This document shows positions 57,509 through 64,000 of a DNA stretch of 64,000 nucleotides, piece after piece (the stretch's first letter is position 1; the number at the start of each line of letters is the position of its first letter). This stretch comes from Variovorax ginsengisoli (lineage in GTDB: Bacteria > Pseudomonadota > Gammaproteobacteria > Burkholderiales > Burkholderiaceae_C). Made by a program: the position numbers and the translations under genes. A model generated the notes under the pieces. That model worked only from the letters and a program-made list of their open reading frames with translations. It was not told where the DNA came from and did not search any database. The DNA is taken from NCBI RefSeq assembly GCF_030486595.1, contig NZ_JAUJZH010000003.1:1-64000 (forward strand). Direction: 5' to 3'.

Positions 57509-58848
57509 GTGGATGAATGGCGAGGAGGAAAGAACTCGACCGTCGGATGCCGGAACACGAGCAGACCGAACGCCAGCATGAGTCCGAACAGGGCGTGGGC
57601 CGTCAGCTGCCCGATGGCCGACCAGGTCAGCAGCGCGAGAGAGACCAGCGCCCACAGCAGGATCGGGTAGGCCGAGTGCAGGCGCTTGGACAGTCGCCAG
57701 GCCTTGCGGACACCGACGACGATGACGCCCACCTTGATGGCGGTGAACACATAGCCGATCAGGCCGCCCTCGAGCAGGATCCGGCTGGACTCGACTTCGG
57801 CCAGCGCGAAGACGCCGGTGCTGCCGGTGCGTACATAGCTGGCCAGGTTGGAGCCCAGGCCGATGCCGTAGCCGATCCAGGTGAAGTCGTCGAATGCCGC
57901 GGATTGGCCGATGAAGATGGTGAAAATGCGGCCCCAGAACGTCTCGACCTCGGAAGCCTCCTGGAATCGTTGCTCGGTGATCGCGATGGCACCGCGGAAG
58001 ACATAGAGCAGAACGGCGAGCAGCAGCATCCCGGCGATCACGCCTACGATCGCCCCGGCCCTGCCCTTGCCCGGTGCCAGCCAGAGCCGGGCGAGGAAGT
58101 AGCCGACGACCATCAGGCCTGACAGGATGACGGTGGCGCGCGAGCCGCTCACCATGCTCGAGACAACAAAGGCAGCGAACAGCGCCGCCGCGAACAGCGT
58201 CTGGCGGCCGGGCCGCTTGCGCGCTCCGGCGGCCGCGAGCACCAGGGGCGCCATCAGGGCCAGGTAGGTTGCGTAGCCGGCCGTGAAACTGAAGGTGCCG
58301 GTGGTGCGCACGACGTCGGCGATCACCAGGAAGACGTCGGACTCGTCGCCGTCGATCTGGCTGTTGATGCGTGCACCCGGAGGGGAGAAGTGCTGCAGCA
58401 CGACCAGCGGGGTCATGAGAAGCAGGCTCCAGGCGGCCACCCGCATGGCGGCGCGGTAGTCGGCTTCGTTCATCGTGGCGGCGGCGGCCACCCCGAACCA
58501 GATGTACAGCAGCCAGAAGCGCAGCCCGATCAGCAGCACCGGGGGCGAACTCTCGCCGACGACGAGCTGCAGCAAGCCCCAGGCGATGACCAGGCAGGAC
58601 CATGCGAGCAGTACCTGGGTGATGGCCTTTTGCCGGCGCAGGGCGCCGTTGCGCAGGGCATAGGCGATCACGTAGATTGCCAGCAGGTCGCGCGCCAGCA
58701 GCAGCGGCAAGGTGGCCGACGAGGCCACCCATTTGCGCACCGCGCCCTCCAGCACGACGATCAGGAACACCGCGATGAAGGCCTTGCCCGCACGGGTCAT
58801 CGACGCCGGCCGCGCCGCTGCGTACGAGATGGAGGCGGTCGTACTCAT
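57505..58848 (-). CDS. O-antigen ligase / Wzy-like polymerase membrane protein
   Basis: A 447-residue protein with about eleven membrane helices, and a long periplasmic loop in the second half (IAITEQRFQEASEVETFWGRIFTIFIGQSAAFDD). This is the layout of the Wzy/WaaL superfamily. Short conserved spots include SGSRATVILSGLMVVGYFLARL and GYGIGLGSN. Within an exopolysaccharide cluster lacking other candidates in view it is most likely the repeat-unit polymerase. ATG 58848 overlaps the upstream transferase stop (ATGA). Confidence 0.82.
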   Translation of the reverse strand: MSTTASISYAAARPASMTRAGKAFIAVFLIVVLEGAVRKWVASSATLPLLLARDLLAIYVIAYALRNGALRRQKAITQVLLAWSCLVIAWGLLQLVVGESSPPVLLIGLRFWLLYIWFGVAAAATMNEADYRAAMRVAAWSLLLMTPLVVLQHFSPPGARINSQIDGDESDVFLVIADVVRTTGTFSFTAGYATYLALMAPLVLAAAGARKRPGRQTLFAAALFAAFVVSSMVSGSRATVILSGLMVVGYFLARLWLAPGKGRAGAIVGVIAGMLLLAVLLYVFRGAIAITEQRFQEASEVETFWGRIFTIFIGQSAAFDDFTWIGYGIGLGSNLASYVRTGSTGVFALAEVESSRILLEGGLIGYVFTAIKVGVIVVGVRKAWRLSKRLHSAYPILLWALVSLALLTWSAIGQLTAHALFGLMLAFGLLVFRHPTVEFFPPRHSST

Positions 58849-60026
58849 TGAACAAATTCCTCGAACAACTCTCCGGCCCGCTGTCGATAGCTGGCCCACG
58901 AAAAGGCATCGCCGGACTGGCGCGCCATGGACCGGGCCGCATGCAACTGCTCGGGCCTTTGCGCCAGTTGCCGCAACTGTGCGTGCAACGACTCCACCCC
59001 CGGCTCGACGATCCAGCCACTGCCCGGAAAGGCCTCGATCATCGCCTTGGCGCCGGTGTTCGTCGAGACCACGGCGGGTGTGCCGCATGCCATGGCCTCG
59101 GCGACCACCATGCCGAACGAATCGAAGCGCGAGGGCAGCAGCAGGCAGTCGGCGCGCGCGAGGATCGAGAACAGCTCGCTCTGCGGCACGTTCGGCGTAT
59201 GGCGGGCATGAGGCGTGGCCAGCACCGAGCGCAGCAATTCGGCGTCGGCGACGCCGCCGACGAACTCCAGGTCATAGGCGATGCCTTCGGCATGCAGCCG
59301 CCGGAAGGCGGCGACGATGCTGTCGATCGACTTGAGCCGGCTCAACGCGCCGGCAAAGACGAAGCGCGGCGGGCCGTCATGGGCCTGCCAGCCGGGCAGG
59401 CCGGGCGGCCGCTCGGCGCCGAGCATCATGGGTCGGAGCCTGTCGCCCGGCACGCCATTCGCGATGTAGCTCTCCGCGGCCAGTGGCGAGCAAGTCAGGA
59501 TCAGGTCGGCCAACCGGATCTCCTCGTCCTTGCGGCGATTGATCTCGGGCGTGTAGGGGGTCGCCGGCGTGCCCAGCAGTCGGGCCGCGGTCTGGTGGTG
59601 GAAGGCGGCCGCATCCAGCACGCAGCGCGCGCCGATCGCCTTGGCCGCCTGGAAGGTGTGGAAGGCCGCGTTTTCGTAGGCGACGACGACCTTGGGTTTG
59701 AACTGCCGGATTTGCCGCGCGGCCCAGTGGTCGAACCAGTGGAACACGCGATGGACCATGTCGGAAGCCGGGATGCCGAGGTTCACCCGGTTCGACATCC
59801 GCAGGGCCAGCTGGAAACGCGCCGGATGGCGCCGCAGCGCGCGCGGGATGTCGACGGTGCGGACCTTGGAGCGGTAGCCGGCGGGCAGCCACCATGGCAG
59901 CGTTTCGCCTTCGGCCACCACCGGCACGCCGGACCAGAACGACTGCAGCAGCGAACGCTCGTACAGCGCCAGGGCGAGCTGGTGCGAATGCTGCAACCCG
60001 GGGTGCGTGACCAGGACCGGGGTCAT
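58845..60026 (-). CDS. Glycosyltransferase family 4 (GT1-like domain)
   Basis: A 393-residue GT-B transferase. The acceptor half starts PVLVTHPGLQHSHQLALALYER and includes VVVAYENAAFHTFQAAKAIGARCVLDAAAFHH. The donor half has RFVFAGALSRLKSIDSIVAAF, LEFVGGVADAELL and the active-site run LLPSRFDSFGMVVAEAMACGTPAVVS. It overlaps its neighbours at both ends by ATGA. The donor sugar may be GDP-mannose or GDP-fucose, given the nucleotide-sugar genes upstream. Confidence 0.9.
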   Translation of the reverse strand: MTPVLVTHPGLQHSHQLALALYERSLLQSFWSGVPVVAEGETLPWWLPAGYRSKVRTVDIPRALRRHPARFQLALRMSNRVNLGIPASDMVHRVFHWFDHWAARQIRQFKPKVVVAYENAAFHTFQAAKAIGARCVLDAAAFHHQTAARLLGTPATPYTPEINRRKDEEIRLADLILTCSPLAAESYIANGVPGDRLRPMMLGAERPPGLPGWQAHDGPPRFVFAGALSRLKSIDSIVAAFRRLHAEGIAYDLEFVGGVADAELLRSVLATPHARHTPNVPQSELFSILARADCLLLPSRFDSFGMVVAEAMACGTPAVVSTNTGAKAMIEAFPGSGWIVEPGVESLHAQLRQLAQRPEQLHAARSMARQSGDAFSWASYRQRAGELFEEFVQ

Positions 60027-60676
60027 GGCCGCGGCTCGACGCCGTGCACGGGCGAATTCGCTGGACCGGCCGGATCGGCACGGCGTCCGATCCAGGCCTC
60101 GAAAGCAGGGAGCAGGGCGACCGGGTCGTAGCAGAGGTCAGCCGGGCGTGCGTTCAGGCGGATGACGGCCGGATTGCCGGTCGCGACCGCCAGCGGCGGC
60201 ACGTCCTTGGCGACCACCGCGCCCGCGCCCACCACCGCGCCGTAGCCGATCGTGACGCCCGGGAGGATGGTTGCGCCGACGGCGATCCAGGCGTAGTCGT
60301 CGATGCGCACCGGTTTCTTGAAAGATCGCCAGCCCGGATCCCCGACATGATGGCTGGCCGTGAGGATCGTGACCCGGTCGTTGATGACGACCCGCGATCC
60401 GATGCGGACCTGGTCGAGGGCGACGATCTCCGTCGAGCCCGAGATGAAGCAGTGCTCGCCGACGCTCAGGTGGGAGGCCGGGCCCTCGAGCGTGAAGCGG
60501 TCGAGGATCGACAGCGCGCCCACCTGGACCCCACGGGCGCGGAAGCTGCGCCGCGCCATGACGATCTTGAGCAGCGCGACGAAATGCAGGGCCCGCTTGG
60601 CCCAGACGATGCACCAGCGTCGCGATCCGAGCGCCGGGCGTTCGCGCAAGCTCCACAAGTAGCTGATATCGCTCAT
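60023..60676 (-). CDS. Hexapeptide-repeat acetyltransferase (WcaF-like)
   Basis: A 217-residue left-handed beta-helix acyltransferase. The repeats run GVQVGALSILDRF, HLSVGEHCFISGSTEIVALDQVRIGSRVVINDR and then VRIDDYAWIAVGATILPGVTIGYGAVVGAGAVVAKDVPPLAVATGNPA. The His of TASHHVGD fits the catalytic base position. It probably O-acetylates a sugar of the exopolysaccharide repeat. ATG 60676 is chosen for the ATGA overlap with the previous gene; an upstream in-frame start would lie inside that gene. Confidence 0.92.
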   Translation of the reverse strand: MSDISYLWSLRERPALGSRRWCIVWAKRALHFVALLKIVMARRSFRARGVQVGALSILDRFTLEGPASHLSVGEHCFISGSTEIVALDQVRIGSRVVINDRVTILTASHHVGDPGWRSFKKPVRIDDYAWIAVGATILPGVTIGYGAVVGAGAVVAKDVPPLAVATGNPAVIRLNARPADLCYDPVALLPAFEAWIGRRADPAGPANSPVHGVEPRP

Positions 60677-61641
60677 CGCCTGGCCTCGCTGCGCATCGCC
60701 CTGAGCGCGGCGACATGGGCGTCGACGCGATGCGGCTCGTACCATTGGCGCGCCTGGCGGCCGACGGTGCGTGCGTCGACGTTCTCGAGTGCGGCGAAGC
60801 CGGGCAGGTAGTTGAGGTTGGCGACCAGCCCGTCATGCGGCCGGTAGTCGTCCCAGAGCAGGATCGGGCACAGGCCGTGTGCGCTGTAGGCGGCCAGCAC
60901 GCCGCTCTTCGAGGCGTAGTCCAGGGGATACGAAAGGGCGCCATAGCTGGCGCCGGAAAGGGCCTGGCTCACCGCCTGCGCCGACAGCTTGCCGTGCACG
61001 ACGGCCTTCTCCTGGACCAGGCGCTGCGCCAGCTGGGCATCCTGCAGCGGCGGACCGATGTCGTGAATCACCAGCCCTTTTCGGCGGGCGCAGTCGAACA
61101 CTTCGCCACCAGCCCATTGATAGACGTTGGCGCGCACGCCGGGACCGCCGAAGACGACCAGGTGCGGCGCCCTGTCGGCGTCGATCGATGCCGGCTCGCC
61201 CACGTTCGAAAACACGGGCAGCACCCGATGCGGTGCGGCTTCGCGCCGCGCCAGCAGCCAGCGGCCGGACTCCTCCCGGTTGGTCAGCCAGAAATCCGAG
61301 AGATCGAGCAGGTCCCGGGCAATCCGCTTCTGCCAGGCGCCGAGCCAGAAGGCGGAACCCCATGGCGGACTGGAGGCGTACAGTTCGTGGAACACCACGC
61401 CGAAGGCCTGGAAGCGGCTGCGCAGGCGGCGCACCTGCTCGACCAGCCAGACCGGCACGCCGCGCTTGTGGTAGCCGTAGCCGCTGAAATGCAGCAGCAG
61501 GCAGTCGCCCGAAAGCGACGAAATATCGGTCGTGCGGGTTATCTCGAACGGCGGGGCCTGCAGCGACTGGCCGATCACGCTCGCATAGTCCCGCACGCCG
61601 CCGGAGCCCGGCGGAATGAGGGACAGAAAGGAGGCGCCCAT
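60673..61641 (-). CDS. Glycosyltransferase-like protein, family not assigned
   Basis: A 322-residue protein. It begins MGASFLSLIPPGSGGVRDYASVIGQSL, in the style of GT-B transferases that bind the acceptor through a glycine-rich loop. FWLTNREESGRWLL, LVVFGGPGVRANVYQW and SYGALSYPLDYASKSGVLAAYSAHGLCPIL resemble the donor-site half of GT4 enzymes. It is shorter than typical members, and no E-x7-E motif is clear. Placement among transferase genes and the ATGA overlap with the acetyltransferase gene support a role in repeat-unit assembly. Confidence 0.65.
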   Translation of the reverse strand: MGASFLSLIPPGSGGVRDYASVIGQSLQAPPFEITRTTDISSLSGDCLLLHFSGYGYHKRGVPVWLVEQVRRLRSRFQAFGVVFHELYASSPPWGSAFWLGAWQKRIARDLLDLSDFWLTNREESGRWLLARREAAPHRVLPVFSNVGEPASIDADRAPHLVVFGGPGVRANVYQWAGGEVFDCARRKGLVIHDIGPPLQDAQLAQRLVQEKAVVHGKLSAQAVSQALSGASYGALSYPLDYASKSGVLAAYSAHGLCPILLWDDYRPHDGLVANLNYLPGFAALENVDARTVGRQARQWYEPHRVDAHVAALRAMRSEARR

Positions 61642-61669
61642 GGTGGAAATGCAGCGGCTACGGGCCGCC

Positions 61670-62635
61670 TCAGGCGACCAGGGCTTCGCTGCAGAAATCT
61701 TCGTAGGCGTGCTCGATGCCCGCGCGCAATGCCACCTCGGGCGTCCAGCCGAGCCCGCGAATGCGGGAGACGTCCAGCAGCTTGCGCGGCGCGCCGTCGG
61801 GCTTGCTGGTGTCGTAGTGGATGCTGCCCTGATAGCCCACCACCTCGCTCACCAGCTGCGCGAGCGCGGCGATCGACAGGTCTTCGCCGCTGCCGATGTT
61901 GAGGTGGCTGGCCATCACTTCAGTGTGGGCGGCATAGGTTTCGCGCGGCAGGTCCATCACATGCACGCAGGCGCGCGCCATGTCGTCGACGTGGAGGAAC
62001 TCCCGCTTCGGCGAGCCGGTGCCCCAGATCACGACGCTCGGCGCGCCGTGGGTCTTCGCTTCGTGGAAGCGCCGGATCATCGCCGGCAGCACATGGCTGT
62101 TCTCCGGGTGGTAGTTGTCGCCCGGCCCGTAAAGATTGGTCGGCATCACGCTGCGGAAGTCGCAACCGTACTGGCGGTTGTAGCTCTCGCAGAGCTTGAT
62201 GCCGGCGATCTTGGCGACCGCATAGGGCTCATTGGTCGGCTCCAGCTTGCCGGTCAGCAGCGCGTCTTCCGACATCGGCTGCTGCGCGAGCCGCGGGTAA
62301 ATGCAGCTGGAGCCGAGGAACAGCAGCCTCGCGACGCCGCTGCGCCACGATTCGTGGACCAGGTTGGCTTCGACCATCAGATTCGAATAGATGAACTCGG
62401 CCGGATAGCTGTTGTTGGCGTGGATGCCGCCGACCTTCGCGGCCGCGACATAGACCTCCTCGGGGCGCTCTTCGGCGAAGAAGGCGCGCACCTGCGCCTG
62501 TTCGGTGAGGTCGAGCTCTTCGCGGCTGCGGGTGATGATCCGGGTGTAGCCCCGCGCCTCGAGGCAGCGCACGATGGCGCTGCCGACCATGCCGCGATGG
62601 CCCGCCACGAAAATCCGCTTGTGCAACTCGTTCAT
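61670..62635 (-). CDS. fcl: GDP-L-fucose synthase
   Basis: A 321-residue epimerase/reductase making GDP-L-fucose from GDP-4-keto-6-deoxymannose. Visible are [18 protein letters not shown] for NADP binding, [27 protein letters not shown] (catalytic serine), the Tyr/Lys pair of [15 protein letters not shown] and [22 protein letters not shown]. It is followed 28 bases later by the glycosyltransferase-like gene. The partner enzyme GDP-mannose 4,6-dehydratase is not in the window and should lie beyond the right edge. Confidence 0.96.
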   Translation of the reverse strand: MNELHKRIFVAGHRGMVGSAIVRCLEARGYTRIITRSREELDLTEQAQVRAFFAEERPEEVYVAAAKVGGIHANNSYPAEFIYSNLMVEANLVHESWRSGVARLLFLGSSCIYPRLAQQPMSEDALLTGKLEPTNEPYAVAKIAGIKLCESYNRQYGCDFRSVMPTNLYGPGDNYHPENSHVLPAMIRRFHEAKTHGAPSVVIWGTGSPKREFLHVDDMARACVHVMDLPRETYAAHTEVMASHLNIGSGEDLSIAALAQLVSEVVGYQGSIHYDTSKPDGAPRKLLDVSRIRGLGWTPEVALRAGIEHAYEDFCSEALVA

Positions 62636-62668
62636 TGGAAAAATCTCGCCAGGGCGCTGTTGGAAAAT

Positions 62669-64000
62669 TCAGGCGAGCTTCTTCGCGTCGCCAATGTCGA
62701 GCGACTCTACATCGGCGAACCGCACGATGTCGTCCTCGCCCAGGTAGCCGCCGGTCTGGACCTCGACCACTTCGAGGGCCATCTTGCCGGCGTTCTCCAG
62801 CCGATAGACCGCACCGACGGGGATGTAGATCGACTCGTTCTCCTTGACCAGCACCGTCTTGTCGTCGCACACCACGCGCGCCGTCCCCTTGACCACCACC
62901 CAGTGCTCGGCGCGATGGTGGTGCATCCGCAGCGCCAGCCGCGCACCCGGCTTGACCGTCAGCCGCTTGACCGCGAAGCGCTCGCCGTCGTCGATGCTGT
63001 CGTAGGCGCCCCAGGGCCTTGGAATGCGGCGGTGCCGGGTGGCCTGGCTGTGGCCGTGGGTCGTCAAGAGCGCGACCACGTCCTTGACCTGCTCGGCGCA
63101 ATCGCGGTGCACGACCAGCAGCGCGTCCGGCGTGTCGACCACCAGCAGGTCCTTGGTGCCGAGCGCCACCACCGGGCGGCTCGGCGCGTGAATGAAGGTG
63201 TTGGTCGCGCCCATGGCGAAGCCCTGGCCGCTGATCCGGTTGCCGTTGGCATCGGTGTCGTGGAGGTCGGCCACTGCGTTCCAGCTGCCCACATCGCTCC
63301 ACCGTCCCTGGAAAGGGATGACCGCGACCCGATCGCATTTCTCGAGCACGGCGTAGTCGATGCTCTGGCTGCGGCAGCGCCCGAAGGCCGGGCCGTCCAT
63401 GCGCAAGAAGTCGCCGTCGGTTTCGATCGCGACGGTGGCCAGCCTGCAGCTTTCCAGGATGTCCGGGGCATGCGCCTGCAGCGCCGCGATCAGGACCTTG
63501 GCCTGGACCAGCAGGATGCCCGCATTCCACAGGTGGCCGCCTTCGAGCAGCAATTGCTCGGCGCGCTCCGCCCCCGGCTTCTCGATGAAGGCGGCGACCG
63601 CATGGCCGGCCTCGTCGCCCAGTGCGGCCTCGAGCGGCTGGCCCTGGCGGATGTAGCCGTAGGCCGTGCTGGGGAACGACGGATCGACGCCGAAGGTCAC
63701 GAGGTAGCCGGCCTGCGCCGCCGGGATGCCCTTCTGGATCGTGGCGACGAAGCGATCGGCCTCCGGGATGTGGTGATCGGCCGGCGCGAACAGCAGCAGT
63801 TCCTCCGGGTCGGCCAGCAGCGCAACGGCTGCCATCGCCGCGGCGGTGTTGCGGGCCACCGGCTCGAGCAGCTGCTTGCCGCTCACCAGTGCGGCGTCGA
63901 TCGCCTCCTGCACCAGGAATCGGTGCTCCTCCGCGGCCACGCAGGTCACTTCGGGATTGAGCCGGCGCAGACGCTCGAGCGTCAGCAGCAACAGGCTCTT
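62669..64000 (-). CDS. manC: Mannose-1-phosphate guanylyltransferase / mannose-6-phosphate isomerase (N-terminus outside window)
   Basis: The last 444 codons of a bifunctional type II PMI-GMP enzyme; the reading frame is open to the window end. The missing N-terminus would contain the GTP-binding signature. Present are EPVARNTAAAMAAVALL, FAPADHHIP, FGVDPSFPSTAYGYI, FIEKPG, GHLWNAGILL and the isomerase cupin with RPWGAYDSID, RMHHHRAEHWVVVKGTARV (metal-binding residues) and ENESIYIPVGAVYRLEN. It supplies GDP-mannose, precursor for GDP-fucose. It starts the visible part of the leftward chain, 33 bases before fcl. Confidence 0.95.
   Translation of the reverse strand, partial: KSLLLLTLERLRRLNPEVTCVAAEEHRFLVQEAIDAALVSGKQLLEPVARNTAAAMAAVALLADPEELLLFAPADHHIPEADRFVATIQKGIPAAQAGYLVTFGVDPSFPSTAYGYIRQGQPLEAALGDEAGHAVAAFIEKPGAERAEQLLLEGGHLWNAGILLVQAKVLIAALQAHAPDILESCRLATVAIETDGDFLRMDGPAFGRCRSQSIDYAVLEKCDRVAVIPFQGRWSDVGSWNAVADLHDTDANGNRISGQGFAMGATNTFIHAPSRPVVALGTKDLLVVDTPDALLVVHRDCAEQVKDVVALLTTHGHSQATRHRRIPRPWGAYDSIDDGERFAVKRLTVKPGARLALRMHHHRAEHWVVVKGTARVVCDDKTVLVKENESIYIPVGAVYRLENAGKMALEVVEVQTGGYLGEDDIVRFADVESLDIGDAKKLA

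Overview
The window is high-GC DNA from a betaproteobacterium of the order Burkholderiales, most likely a Comamonadaceae member close to Variovorax. This rests on the 23S/5S ends, the hemC-hemD-hemX-hemY order beside an AlgZ/AlgR-like pair, a cyanate-uptake cluster with cynS, and the general gene repertoire. The genus is an inference. No CRISPR array, prophage, integrase or insertion sequence was seen.

Left part (1-14 kb): the end of an rRNA operon (23S 3' end, 5S, terminator) runs into a convergent type IB topoisomerase. Next come a purine nucleoside permease-type lipoprotein, DNA polymerase IV (dinB), a putative glycolipid-binding protein, and a lactate-dehydrogenase/MFS-transporter pair. 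Divergent from that pair is a cytosolic NarX/NarL-type two-component system. It is followed by a cyanate utilisation operon: substrate-binding protein, permease, ATPase and cyanase. A ketopantoate-reductase-like gene follows, then a possible 38-residue microprotein.

Middle part (14-35 kb): a leftward block holds an alpha-2-macroglobulin with an intact thioester, DUF2277, a PaaI thioesterase, a methyltransferase, a LysE exporter, a polysaccharide deacetylase and penicillin-binding protein 1C. An OpgC-type acyltransferase and an SGNH hydrolase converge. A UDP-xylose module (ugd, uxs, family 2 glycosyltransferase) is transcribed leftward. argH diverges from a LytS/AlgZ kinase, an AlgR-like LytTR regulator and an AI-2E family transporter, all overlapping.

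Right part (35-64 kb): a complete 2723-residue cyclic beta-1,2-glucan synthase (ndvB) is translationally coupled to a 72-residue membrane protein. ppc is divergent from hemC-hemD-hemX-hemY. An exopolysaccharide locus ends the window. Its export/control half (Wza-, Wzb- and Wzc-like) runs rightward and converges with a leftward chain of ManC, GDP-fucose synthase, four glycosyltransferase-type proteins, an acetyltransferase and a Wzy/ligase-type membrane protein. Six consecutive genes of that chain overlap by the 4 bases ATGA or GTGA. The locus resembles colanic-acid-type fucose/mannose polysaccharide synthesis. The flippase, the initiating transferase and gmd are not in view.

Two themes recur. 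One is cell-envelope carbohydrate chemistry: peptidoglycan, periplasmic glucan and its possible acyl decoration, UDP-xylose and exopolysaccharide. The other is tight translational packing: many 4-base overlaps, and four probable TTG start codons (pbpC, ndvB, hemC, wza-like), two of them in TTGA stop-start overlaps.
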